This document shows positions 8,079 to 18,200 of a stretch of 25,523 nt of DNA, piece after piece (the first letter of the stretch is position 1; each line of letters begins with the position of its first letter). The translations under genes and the position numbers were made by a program. The DNA is taken from NCBI GenBank assembly GCA_964549475.1, contig CAZJXH010000015.1, positions 1 to 25,523 of the forward strand, read 5' to 3'. The notes under the pieces were generated by a model. It was given only the letters and a program-made list of their open reading frames with translations. It did not search any database and was not told the origin of the DNA. Origin of the DNA: JBBQKF01 sp964549475. Its GTDB lineage: Bacteria > Bacillota > Clostridia > Saccharofermentanales > UBA5734.

Positions 8079-8761
8079 GCCTCGGCGGAATCTGCCATGA
8101 TACGCCATCGCTTCGCAGGACCATCCCGCAGAAGTATTACGCAGTAGCCGCGGATAGCGGACTGGCCCATTTCATGATGCTCGGAATCGCATCGGATTTA
8201 CTGGTCGGAGATCTGGACTCGATATCCGATTCTCTCCTCCAGCAATCAAAAATGGAGAATCTTCCGATCGAACAATATGATAGCAAGAAGAATTTCACTG
8301 ATTCAGAGATTGCCGTAAGCAAGGCGCTGGACCATGGATGCGACTCCCTGCTTTTCATCGGAGCGTTTGGAAACCGGCTGGATCATATGCTGTCCAACCA
8401 AATGATGGCCGCATCGCTCGCAATCCGTGGGATTCCGGTGATTCTCACGGACGGAGTGACTTTTTTCCATACCATCACACCGCAAAATTCGCCGTTTACA
8501 TTTTCCAGCAAGTCTTTGCACGAAAATGAAGATGTCCTGTCCATGGTTCCGGTAGCAGGCGGGACGGTTGTGATCTCTCTGGAAGGATTCGAATATCCGC
8601 TCGACCGGGAAACCATTCTTTTTGGTTCGACACGAACCGTCAGCAACACGGTACCCCCTGTCAAGGACAGAAAAACTGACCAGGTCACGATATCGCTGGA
8701 GTCGGGAATTGTGTTCTTTATTCTGACAAAATCCGATGAATTTCTAAAAAGCCATTCATAA
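8063..8761 (+). CDS. thiN: Thiamine pyrophosphokinase
   Basis: It transfers pyrophosphate from ATP to thiamine to make the cofactor TPP. The 232 residues carry the family signatures in order: AADSGL (29-34), GDLDSI (49-54, metal-binding acidic residues), KNFTDSEIA (76-84) and GAFGNRLDHML (100-110), then a C-terminal beta domain that usually completes the thiamine site. The start is ATG 8063, with GGAG at 8050-8053 inside rpe, and the 16-nt overlap with rpe suggests translational coupling. No TPP riboswitch is expected or seen within the operon. A degenerate tetranucleotide array follows the gene. Confidence 0.92.
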   Translation: MLGIIGLGGICHDTPSLRRTIPQKYYAVAADSGLAHFMMLGIASDLLVGDLDSISDSLLQQSKMENLPIEQYDSKKNFTDSEIAVSKALDHGCDSLLFIGAFGNRLDHMLSNQMMAASLAIRGIPVILTDGVTFFHTITPQNSPFTFSSKSLHENEDVLSMVPVAGGTVVISLEGFEYPLDRETILFGSTRTVSNTVPPVKDRKTDQVTISLESGIVFFILTKSDEFLKSHS

Positions 8762-9071
8762 ATCCAAAATAGATAAAATCAGCAATATCGATAAACATAA
8801 ACATTATGAAACAATGAACGAAACAGGATGGAGGGGAAAAAAAGATTGACAGACAGCTAGTTAGACAGACAAACAGACAACTAGTTAGACAGACAGACAG
8901 ACAAACAAACAGCTAGTTAGTTAGTTAGTTAGTTAGATTAATAAATAGATTAATAAATAGATTAATCGATCGATGTAAAAGATCGATTGATGAAGGAAAA
9001 ACAAGAAGACATTACTAAAAGCAAAAAATCGGGAGTAAGCAAGAAATAGACATCCAGGAGCAGGAACAATC
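8762..9071 (+). repeat. Intergenic region containing a tetranucleotide-register simple repeat
   Basis: This 310-bp gap between thiN and the hemolysin-III gene holds no convincing gene. From about 8848 to 8990 the sequence can be read almost entirely in 4-base units: GACA/AACA runs, GCTA-GTTA, five or more consecutive GTTA (8914-8937), then GATT-AATA-AATA repeated (12-bp higher order) and GATC/GATG. An 8-bp inverted repeat (8964-8971 with 8981-8988, 9-nt loop) sits at its downstream edge and lacks a T-run. A Shine-Dalgarno-like GGAGGGG occurs at 8830-8836, but the nearby TTG opens only four codons. Confidence 0.85.
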
Positions 9072-9761
9072 ATGGAAGCAAAAAACAAGGCAATAAAAGA
9101 AAAAGTCAAGGACCAGTCATTTGGAGAAGAAGAGACTCTGGGCGAGGAGATTGGCAACACCATCACCCACGGAGTCATGGCGATCATTGTCCTTGTAATG
9201 ATGCCCTATGCGGCGATCCGGGCATATACCCGCGGAAATGAGTTTGCTGTTCTTGATGCAGCGTGCGTGTCCATTTTCTGTATATGTATTTTCTTTATGT
9301 TTGCCACGTCTGCTTCCTATCATTCGACCCTCCATAAAACGACCCATAAGGTTGTCTACAACAAGCTGGACCATATTGCCATATTTTTCGCCATTGCCGG
9401 ATCCTATACCCCGATTGCCCTTTCTGTCGTAGGGGGAACGGAAGGAACGATCCTTGTCTGCATTCAATGGGCGATGGTAGTGGCCGGAATTCTCGTCAAA
9501 ACCCTTCTTTGGAGGAAAGCCCGCCTCTTGTCCGTGCCGATTTATCTATTGATGGGCTGGTCTATGGTGATGTATTTTCAACAGTTCAGAGACCATGCGA
9601 CTCCCTTGCTTTTCTGGATGGTCATCGCAGGAGGTGTCTGCTATTCCCTCGGATGCATTTTTTATGCCTGCAATTTCAAATTCTCCCATATGATTTTCCA
9701 CTTTTTCATCAATGCCGGGGCGACATGCCACTTTATCGGGATCGTTTTCGCCCTTCGATAG
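9072..9761 (+). CDS. Hemolysin III / PAQR-family seven-helix membrane protein
   Basis: A membrane protein of 229 residues with a polar 27-residue N-terminus and about seven hydrophobic helices. PAQR/hemolysin-III motifs are intact: SASYHS (80-85), LDHIAIFFAIAGSYTP (99-114) and SHMIFHFFINAGATCHF (205-221). Their conserved Ser, His, Asp and two His residues build the putative metal site of this superfamily. Bacterial members are annotated from weak haemolytic activity; the true role is unclear (lipid hydrolase or membrane homeostasis is suspected). The start is ATG 9072 with AGGAG at 9056-9060. The gene converges on the LiaF-like gene with only 29 nt between stops and no visible terminator. Confidence 0.93.
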   Translation: MEAKNKAIKEKVKDQSFGEEETLGEEIGNTITHGVMAIIVLVMMPYAAIRAYTRGNEFAVLDAACVSIFCICIFFMFATSASYHSTLHKTTHKVVYNKLDHIAIFFAIAGSYTPIALSVVGGTEGTILVCIQWAMVVAGILVKTLLWRKARLLSVPIYLLMGWSMVMYFQQFRDHATPLLFWMVIAGGVCYSLGCIFYACNFKFSHMIFHFFINAGATCHFIGIVFALR

Positions 9762-9790
9762 GGAGGACACAGACAGCGAATTCCGATACC

Positions 9791-10498
9791 CTACTTGATT
9801 TCTGTTCCTCCGAAAATCGAGGTGCAGTGAAAGGTGATTTTGTGTGCCTGCGGATCGGCGGAGGAAACCGCTGTGTTTTCGTTGCCGCCGAAAATGGGCA
9901 GTCCCTGCATTTCGATACGGGCATTTTTAGGGGCTCTGATCTCCGAACCTCCAAAAATAGAGGAAACGGAAAAATCCACATCTCCGCTTAAGACGACATC
10001 ACTAAGGTCGATCTCATTTCCACCGAATAATGCGGTGGCGTTTCCACCCTTGAAATTTATAGAATTATTCTTGATCGTATTTCCGCTGAAAATCGCGAAA
10101 TAATTCGGGTTGTCTTCGGAATTGACCGTAGCCCCATTCACATAGGACGTACCGGATGAAGCCGTTTTCTTGAAAATCACCTTGGAAAGAATGGCAAGTC
10201 CGATAATAATCAGAACTCCGGGAGCTGCGAATTTATAGACAAGCCCGTCACGGATGACATTCTGCTGATCTAAAAGAAGAAGGATACCAACTCCCAGGAC
10301 AACCATATTTCCAACCCGTATCCCACTTTGAATCATGCTGACCAAAGCGGGAAGGATGATAAAAAGGGTCCACCATCCGTGAAAAAACACGGTATAATCC
10401 CAGAGTTTGAAAATATTCCCGATCAGACCGACTCCGACACCAATGAAGATGAACCCCCATAAAATATTGCTTATATTTCTTCTCATAAAAAATTTCAT
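9791..10498 (-). CDS. LiaF-like transmembrane envelope-stress protein
   Basis: A 235-residue membrane protein. The N-terminal half holds about four hydrophobic helices (ILWGFIFIGVGVGLIG, WWTLFIILPALVSMI, MVVLGVGILLLL, APGVLIIIGLAIL), as in DUF5668/LiaF N-termini. The C-terminal half repeats a short beta unit centred on FGG (ALFGGNEIDL, SSIFGGSEIRAP, LPIFGGNENTA, TSIFGGTEIK), as in the LiaF C-terminal domain thought to form a small beta-helix. LiaF in Bacillus represses the LiaRS cell-wall stress system, but no histidine kinase or response regulator is visible here, so that role is inference. The ATG at 10498 is preceded by an in-frame stop. The nearest Shine-Dalgarno (AAAGGAG, 10528-10534 on the complement) is about 29 nt away, so initiation is unusual. 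A strong promoter lies at 10556-10584. Confidence 0.85.
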   Translation of the reverse strand: MKFFMRRNISNILWGFIFIGVGVGLIGNIFKLWDYTVFFHGWWTLFIILPALVSMIQSGIRVGNMVVLGVGILLLLDQQNVIRDGLVYKFAAPGVLIIIGLAILSKVIFKKTASSGTSYVNGATVNSEDNPNYFAIFSGNTIKNNSINFKGGNATALFGGNEIDLSDVVLSGDVDFSVSSIFGGSEIRAPKNARIEMQGLPIFGGNENTAVSSADPQAHKITFHCTSIFGGTEIK

Positions 10499-10555
10499 AT
10501 GACATAGTCAAGCGCTATATCACACACTCCTTTCCACATCTGGATTCTTAGCTGC

Positions 10556-10584
10556 ATTATATGTTATTTCAGTAAAATAATCAA
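10556..10584 (-). promoter_or_regulatory. Sigma-A promoter for the LiaF-like gene
   Basis: On the complement, TTGATT (10584-10579) and TATAAT (10561-10556) are separated by exactly 17 nt. The -10 box is a perfect consensus and the -35 matches 4 of 6. Transcription would begin near 10549, giving a leader of about 50 nt that contains the distal AAAGGAG. Confidence 0.75.
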
Positions 10585-10616
10585 TTTTGTTTTACATTTT
10601 GCTTCTTTTTAGTGGA

Positions 10617-10645
10617 TTGTAATTTATTAAAACTATTTGTATAAT
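10617..10645 (+). promoter_or_regulatory. Sigma-A promoter for the MazG-like gene
   Basis: TTGTAA (10617-10622) and a perfect TATAAT (10640-10645) are separated by 17 nt. Predicted start is near 10652, about 150 nt upstream of the ATG. It is divergent from the LiaF-like promoter, with only 32 nt between the two -35 boxes, so a shared regulator could act on both. Confidence 0.72.
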
Positions 10646-10805
10646 CATAAGTAGAAATATTTCGAGATGTTTACAACTTGGCGATACATACAGATTCGGG
10701 AATATATTGGCCATTGGACTATATTCGAAATTAACAGAATTAAAAAGATGATCCGGAAGCGCTTACAGAAAAAATCGGTCATTAGAAAGATCGATGAGGT
10801 GAAGG

Positions 10806-11126
10806 ATGAGTACGAAACCCTACAACAAGCTTGTCAGGGACAGAATCCCGGAGATTATTGCGGATTTGGGCAAGACCTGCATTTGTGAGACCATTCCTGA
10901 AGAGGCGATTTTTGAAAAACTGAATGAAAAGCTGCTGGAAGAAATGAACGAGTATCTGGAAAGCGGAACAGTAGAAGAGCTTGTCGACATCGGCGAAGTC
11001 ATCCATGCCATTCTTGCATATAAAAATGTCAGCACTGAAGAATATCAGAAGATGCGGCTGGACAAGCGCAAAGCCCGCGGAGGCTTTGACAAACGGATTC
11101 TGCTGAAAGAAGTGATCGAGGGATAG
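10806..11126 (+). CDS. MazG-like nucleoside triphosphate pyrophosphohydrolase (COG4997 type)
   Basis: A small all-alpha NTP pyrophosphatase of 106 residues, full length for this group. The N-terminal signature YNKLVRDRIPEII is followed by the metal-binding helix pair KLLEEMNEYLES and EELVDIGEVIHAIL, whose E-x-x-E and E-x-x-D acidic residues bind Mg2+. The conserved C-terminus KRKARGGFDKRILL is also present. Members are presumed house-cleaning enzymes that destroy non-canonical NTPs; the substrate is not known here. The start is ATG 10806, with GAGGTG at 10796-10801. A phosphodiester glycosidase gene follows in the same direction. Confidence 0.9.
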   Translation: MSTKPYNKLVRDRIPEIIADLGKTCICETIPEEAIFEKLNEKLLEEMNEYLESGTVEELVDIGEVIHAILAYKNVSTEEYQKMRLDKRKARGGFDKRILLKEVIEG

Positions 11127-11206
11127 ACATCGTTTTGGCCCGCTTGATAACGGAATGTTGGAACACCCGGTGGAAACAAAATTCATCGAAGCACGGGAAT
11201 GAAATA

Positions 11207-12172
11207 ATGCAAAAAAAGCAAAGGAATCAAGACAATTATAGCAAAAGCAAGAAGAGAAGAAGTAAAATATCCAAAGTGCTGATCCTTTCAACCAGCGCAA
11301 TTTTTCTTTCAGCCCTTTTTATTCTATATGGCCCTTTTTCGTGGGTTCGCGTGTTTTTAATCACGACTTCAATGCATACCAGCGAACACCAATATATCGC
11401 AAAGCTTCTTTTCCCGCAACCGGTAATAGCGACGGTAATGGACGAAAACAAGGTCATTGAGACCGATGATAAAACTGATTCTTCAAATATGCAAATAAAT
11501 GGCAAGGACGATATCGAATTGATAAAAATCAGAGAAACAATGTATTCAGGGGTATTGTTGAAGATCTCCAATCCTGCAAAAATATCTGTCGCTGTTTCTG
11601 ACATGACAGAGGGCATGCTATTGGAAGAGATCGCAGAGAAAGCAAATGCCATTGCAGCGATCAACGCGTCGGGCTATAAAGACATCAGGCAGCAAGGTGT
11701 TTCGGAGGGACTGGTCATTTCGGATTCAAAGAAGTATTTCGACAATAATGAATCGCAGCATAGTCTTATTGGATTCAATAAAAATAACAAATTGATTTTA
11801 GGCAAGTTTTCAAAAGAGGCGCTTGATGAGCTGGACTTGCGCGATGCAATTGATTTTGACGGACCATTTCTAATTATCAATGGGAATAAATCGGTGATTT
11901 TAGGAAACGGCGGTGGAATATCCCCCCGAAGTGCAATCGGGCAGACGAAAGATGGCACAGTCCTGCTGCTTGCTCTGGATGGGAGACAGGCAGGAAGCAT
12001 CGGCGCGACAATCCGGGATGTCCAGGATATCCTGTTTCAATACGGCGCAGAAAACGCCGCCAATCTAGATGGCGGTTCATCGGTATCAATGTTTTATAAT
12101 GGAGAAATTGTCAATTCCCTGTTTCAAAGCGACTCGCACCGAAGGCTTCCCTGCTGCTTCCTTGTTAAATAA
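11207..12172 (+). CDS. Membrane-anchored phosphodiester glycosidase (NAGPA domain)
   Basis: About 321 residues: a basic cytoplasmic tail (KKRRSK), one membrane helix (about 21-42), the short motif ITTSMHTSEHQYIA that precedes the catalytic region in many Firmicute members, then an extracellular NAGPA-type domain (about 105-320). Domain landmarks are INASGY (152-157), LIGF, FDGPFLIINGN, SPRSAIGQ (239-246), LLALDGR and NLDGGSS (286-292). Relatives remove N-acetylglucosamine or other sugars from phosphodiesters such as teichoic-acid or polysaccharide linkages; the substrate here is unknown. I prefer ATG 11207 to a TTG at 11135, because the extra 24 residues are not family-like. The ribosome binding site is weak (GGGAA at 11195-11199). 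It lies 96 nt upstream of the dockerin protein gene and may belong to the same surface locus. Confidence 0.87.
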   Translation: MQKKQRNQDNYSKSKKRRSKISKVLILSTSAIFLSALFILYGPFSWVRVFLITTSMHTSEHQYIAKLLFPQPVIATVMDENKVIETDDKTDSSNMQINGKDDIELIKIRETMYSGVLLKISNPAKISVAVSDMTEGMLLEEIAEKANAIAAINASGYKDIRQQGVSEGLVISDSKKYFDNNESQHSLIGFNKNNKLILGKFSKEALDELDLRDAIDFDGPFLIINGNKSVILGNGGGISPRSAIGQTKDGTVLLLALDGRQAGSIGATIRDVQDILFQYGAENAANLDGGSSVSMFYNGEIVNSLFQSDSHRRLPCCFLVK

Positions 12173-12268
12173 ATATTACCAGGCATTGCTGTTTGATTCG
12201 ATAAAATATGAAAAGCTGATTTGAAAAACATGCGGGCTAAAAAAATATTTTTACGAGGAGAGTATACT

Positions 12269-15200
12269 ATGAAAAAAGCTTTATCGATTATTCTGACATT
12301 AAGCTTGCTTCTATTCTATCTGAAAATAAATGACAAGCCGGTATCTGCAGAGACAAGCGAAGGCTATCTCTACACGATTTCCGGTTCCTCGGCTGAGATT
12401 ACCGGATACACCGGAGCGGGAGGTGCGATTGTTATTCCTGACACACTCGGAGGGGTTCCTGTTTACAGTATCAGCGATAACGCTTTTGCATATTGCTCCA
12501 GCCTGGCAAGTGTGACCATTCCAGACAGCGTTTTTTACATCGGCGGAGGTGCTTTCCGGAATTGCACAAACTTGGCCAGTGTAACGTTCCCGGCTGGATT
12601 GACCAGTATTAACGCTTTTACTTTTAAAGGCTGCAGTAAATTGAACAATTTAACAATTCCATCTACTGTGACCGACATTGTGGAAGAGGCGTTCTCTTAT
12701 TGTACAAGCCTTGCAAATATCACCCTGCCGGACAGTGTGAAGAGCATCTGGTACAACGCTTTTGCTTTTTGTACGCAGCTTTCTGCTGTTACAATCGGAA
12801 GCGGGCTGAGCAGCATGGGCGACTTCGTTTTTAGCGGCTGTATAAAATTACGCCAATTCAATGTTGATTTAGAAAATGAGGTATATTCAAGTACGGACGG
12901 CGTTTTGTTCAACAAAACGAAAACAACACTGATACAGTATCCATGGGCGAAAAGTGGAGGCTATACCATTCCGGACAGTGTCACTGACATTGATTCCGCC
13001 GCATTCCATCAATGCACCGGGTTGACCAGCGTGACGACAGGCAGCGGAATGATAGCTATCCAGGCAGATCTTTTTTCAAGGTGCACAAGCTTGGCTCATG
13101 CAATGATCGGAAATACGATTACCCGTATTGATTCCTATCCATTTGCAGATTGTCCGAACCTGACAGATGTCACAATTGGAAGTGGCGTTGAATATATTGA
13201 CATGTATGCATTTTCGGGTTGCTCCGGCCTGACACAAATCAATGTTGATTCCAATAACCCAAACTTTTCGAGCCAGGATGGCGTATTATTCAATATAGAT
13301 AAATCGACAATTATCAAGTGCCCTGCCGGCAAATCCGGAGAATATGCGATACCGGCCAGTGTAACAGCGATTGCAGATAACGCGTTCTCATTTTGTTCGA
13401 ACCTGACAGGCATCACCATTCCGGATGGCGTGACGACCATTGGCGGGGGCGCTTTCCGCTACTGTTCCAATTTGACTGGGATCATCCTTCCATCCCTGTT
13501 AACCAGTATCAACGCTTTTCTTTTTACAAACTGCGTCAAGCTTGCCACTATTACAATTCCAGCTGCTGTCACAGACATAGCGGAAGAAGCTTTCTCTAAT
13601 TGCAAAAGCCTTACGGATCTTGTTATTCCGGATGGGGTGAAGAGCATCTGGTATAATGCTTTTTCATCCTGCTCATCTCTTTCTTCGGTTTCCATCGGAA
13701 GCGGGTTGACCAGTATGGGGGACTATGCTTTCAGCGGCTGTCAGGATCTGGCCTTATTTGATGTTGCTGCTGAAAATGTTGCATATTCAAGTCAGGACGG
13801 TGTTTTGTTCAATGAAACGAAAACCACATTGATACAATATCCAGCGGCGAAAAGTGGAGGCTATATCATTCCGGATAGTGTGACAGCCATCGATTCTGAA
13901 GCGTTTTATCAAAGCAGCGGGTTGACTTATGTGACAACAGGCAGTGGAATGACCACAATTCAAGACAACCTTTTCAATAGCTGTACAGGCCTGATCCGTG
14001 CAACAATCGGGAACAGCATTACCAGTATCGGATCTTATCCATTCGTGAACTGTACAAGTTTAGAGAATATCGCCCTTGGAAGCGGCGTTGCAAATATTGA
14101 CCTATATGCATTTTCATATTGCTGGGAATTAACTCAAATTGATGTTGATTCCAGCAACCTGAATTTTTCGAGCCAGGACGGGGTATTATTCAATAAAGAC
14201 AAATCAACGGTTATAAAGTGTCCGGCCGGCAAATCCGGACTTTATGCGATTCCGGCCAATGTAGCCGCTATTAATGAAAATGCGTTCTCGTTCTGCTCAA
14301 AGCTGACAGGCATCACCATTCCAGACAGTGTGACGACCATTGGCGGAGGTGCTTTCCGAAATTGTTATAACCTGACGGCTATCACCCTTCCCTCCGAATT
14401 AACCAGCATGAATGCTTTCCTTTTTAAAGACTGCAGCAGACTTGCCAGTATAACAATCCCGGCAACAGTTACAGACATAGTTGAAGAAGCGTTTGCCAAT
14501 TGTACAAGCCTTACAACCATTACCATTCCAGGCAGCGTGGAAAGTATCTGGTATAATGCTTTTGCTTATTGCAGCAGTTTGCGCTCGGCCTATTTTTCAG
14601 GGAATGCTCCCGAAATGGGCGATGGTGTTTTTAATCATTGCGCACAGGAATTTAAAATATATTACATTTCCGGCAGGACGGGGTTCTCCAGTCCAACATG
14701 GGAAAACTATCCTTCGGAAATTTTTAATGATGCAACGACACATACCATAACCTATAACGCAAACAGTGCCACCACAGGGGATGTCCCGGTGGACTCCAAC
14801 TCCTATGTTTTTAACGATGACGCCACTGTCAGCGGCAATACGGGCGGTCTTGCAAAAACCGGTTATCGGTTCGACCGATGGAATACCAAAGCAGATGGCA
14901 CAGGAACGGATTATTCTTTCGAAAGTGCATTGAAAATAGGCACCGATAATATCATCCTTTATGCGAAATGGTTCCGGCTTCTGACCATGGAAGAAATGCA
15001 GTCTCCACATCCGTATTCGAACGATACGGATGAAACGTGGAATTATTTATACGAAGGAGCAGACGGGCTTGAAATAACATTTTCAAGCAATACTTTCGTG
15101 GAGAAGGATTGTGACTTTATCTACATTATGGGCGCAGACAACGTTCCGATCGAAGGCAGCCCGTTTACAGGATCTTCTCTTTCTGGAACAACGAAAATTG

Positions 15201-18200
15201 TAAATGGGAATATGGTGAAAATAAGACTGGTTACGGACAATTCAGTAACAAAATTTGGATTTGCAGCAGCAAGTATCTATCCCCTTTCAAACACTGGACC
15301 CATCACAAATTTAAGAGCATCGGCAATCGCCCGGACAACAGCATCCTTATCGTTCACAAAGCCCGAAAATGCCACTGGCGTTTTGCTGCAGCTTTCCTCG
15401 AATAATGGCGTGGATTGGTCAAACGCCCCCACAACTGAAACATTGAATTCAAATTCAACGAATGCGACCGCAACCGGGTTGGCAATGGAGACCATTTATC
15501 GATTTCGGCTGATCATAACAGGAGGCAGTCGGGAAGGGGCATCCAATGAGATCGAGATCACAACAAAAGGAAATTCGAGTCCACCCGAAGACTTTGATTT
15601 TTCGATCATCGAGAGTCAAATCACCATTACCGGTTACAACGGACCCGGCGGAGACGTGATCATTCCGGATACAATAAATGGATATTCAGTGAGCAGCATT
15701 GGAGATGGCGCATTTTCGTTTAATGAAGCATTGACCAGTGTCGATATCCCGGACAGCGTGACCAGGATTGGGGAACGTGCATTCATTTTCTGCACTGGAT
15801 TAAGCAGTGTAACGGGAGGAAGCAATGCAGCTTTCATCGGCGACCGGGCATTTGCCTATACCCCTTGGCAGACCGGCTTCCCCAATGATTTTGTAATTAT
15901 GAACAATATATTGCTTGCATATAAAGGCGAGGCCAAAGCGGTTGTCATTCCCGATGGAATAACAGCCATATGCGGCAGCGCAGTCAGTGATGACAATTCG
16001 ATCGAAAGCATAGCAATACCAGGCAGTGTCACCGATATCGGATATAAGGCGTTTTATAGCTGCCCGCTGCTTTCCGAGATTACAGTCGATCATGACAATC
16101 AAAATTACACTTCTGCCGAGGGTGTTTTATTTGATAAATCCATGCAAACCCTGATTCAATATCCGACAAATAAAGCCTCCTCTTCCTATACTGTTCCGGG
16201 CAGTGTGACAAGCATCAGCGCCGGTCCATGGGGGGGGCCCCACGGCGGGGATATCGCCAGCGTTTTTAATAACTGTACAAACCTGGCTTCTTTAACAATT
16301 CCGGATCGTGTCACGAACATTGATATCGGGACAATATACGGCTGCACACTGCTTTCGCAGATAAATGCTGACACAAATAATCCGAATTATACTTCGCTGG
16401 ATGGCGTTTTATTTGATAAGTTAAAGCAGACGCTCATTCAATACCCGATTGGCAGGACGGCTTCCGATTATACAATTCCGAGCAGTGTAACGTTGATAAA
16501 TGGCGGAGCGTTTGCCGGCTGCAGCCGTTTAACCACGCTTGCAATCCCCCATAGCGTTACAAATATAGGTGATGACATTATTAGTGGATGGGGATATGGA
16601 ACATTTGCCGGATGCACCGGATTACTCTCGATAACAATACCGGATAGTGTTACCAGTATTGGCCTTTTTGCATTCAGTGGCTGTATCCGTTTAAATTCGG
16701 CAATCATTCCGGGCAGTGTGGAAAGCATACGCAATGATATGTTTGCCGGATGCATTAAGATGAAATCCGTAACAATCGCAAATGGGGTAAAAAATATAGG
16801 GGATGAAGCGTTTTGGGGATGTATGAGCCTGACCACGCTGATCATTCCGGACAGTGTGGAAAATATCGGCGATTTTGTATTTTCTTATTGTACTGGACTG
16901 AACTGTGTGGTCATCGGAAGTGGAGTGACCCATATCGGCCATGATGCATTCAATCGCTGCAGCACCTTGAGCTCTGCATACTTCCTGGGGAATGCACCGG
17001 AAACAGGGGACGACGCTTTTACTAGCTGCGCATCAGACTTTACCATAAAATATATTGAGGGCAAGACCGGATTCTCCAGTCCGACATGGAACGGCTATGC
17101 TGCCCAGGGATATGATCCGGATCAATCACACACGGTCACATACAATCCCAATGGCGCCCATGATGGCGACGTTCCGGTTGATTCGAACGAATACACTTTT
17201 AACACAACCGTTGAAGTGATCGGAAATACCGGCAGCCTGACGAATCCAACCTATACATTTGCCGGGTGGAATACAAAAGCCGATGGAAGCGGGATGGATT
17301 ATTCAGAAAATCAAACCTTCACGATGACATTTGAAAATGTGACACTTTATGCCACCTGGTTTCGGGACGAATCACCGGGGGATCCGAAGCAATGGGAAAA
17401 CAATGGAATCACATGGGATTATACTCCTCTGGGGACGGAATTTTGCAGCGTGGAAGGATGTAGTCCGGCTTCCGGCATGATTGACATTCCAGACGATATT
17501 GACGGCAGGCGGACAATTGCCATCGGCTTTGGAGCATTCCGCGATTGTACGGGGATTACCGGGATAAGCATTCCAGACAGCGTGAGCAGCATCTATCTGA
17601 TGGCATTTTACAATTGTACCGGGCTGACCAGTGTGACCATCCCGGACAGCGTGACCAGTATCGGGTATGGTGCGTTTGCCCGATGCAGTAAATTGACACA
17701 AGTCAATACAGGGGAGAACAATGAGCAATATTCCAGTCTGGATGGCGTATTGTTCAACAAAGACCGGTCAACCCTCATCAAGTATCCGAATAATAAAACG
17801 GGGAGCTACATCATTCCAGATAGTGTGACCAGTTTGGATGACATTGCATTCTTTGAATGCACCGGGCTGACCGGCGTGACCATTCCAGACGGCGTGACCG
17901 GCATCCCCGGCGGTGCTTTCATCGGATGCAGCGGATTGACACAAATCATCGTGGATGACAACAACGCGCAGTATTCCAGTCTCGACGGCGTATTGTTCAA
18001 CAAAGACAGATCAATCCTTTATACATATCCTGGCGGGAAAGAAGGAACTTACACCATCTCCGGCAATGTAACCAGCATTGAAGACGGTGCGTTCTACAGC
18101 TGCGGCAAATTGACTCAAATCACGGTGGACAGCAGCAATGGGCAATACTCCAGTCTGGATGGCGTGCTATTCAACAAAGACCGGTCCATCCTTTTGCAGT

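Larger units (their letters stand above)
10499..10805. other. Divergent intergenic region with two promoters
   Basis: This 307-bp AT-rich gap separates the minus-strand LiaF-like gene from the plus-strand MazG-like gene. It contains two sigma-A-type promoters pointing apart (separate entries). A possible 73-codon frame starting at 10667 overlaps the MazG-like gene in another frame, has no ribosome binding site and resembles no family I know, so I do not call it. Bases 10653-10795 would be a 5' leader of about 150 nt for the MazG-like gene. I see no riboswitch structure in it by eye. Confidence 0.6.

Noticed and set aside
8827..8862. Possible small gene after the GGAGGGG at 8830-8836
   Set aside because: The only nearby start (TTG) opens four codons; the longer frame would need an ATT start and is just the tetranucleotide repeat.
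6686..9000. CRISPR array suspicion for the repeated tracts
   Set aside because: Units of 4-9 bp are contiguous without unique spacers; there are no 25-40 bp direct repeats and no cas genes.
10667..10888. A 73-codon plus-strand frame upstream of the MazG-like gene
   Set aside because: No ribosome binding site, no recognisable family, and it overlaps the well-supported MazG-like gene in another frame.
12173..12268. Promoter for the dockerin gene in the 96-nt gap
   Set aside because: TAAAAT at 12202 has no -35 hexamer at a proper distance, and other pairings need spacers of 19-20 nt or put the -10 against the ribosome binding site.
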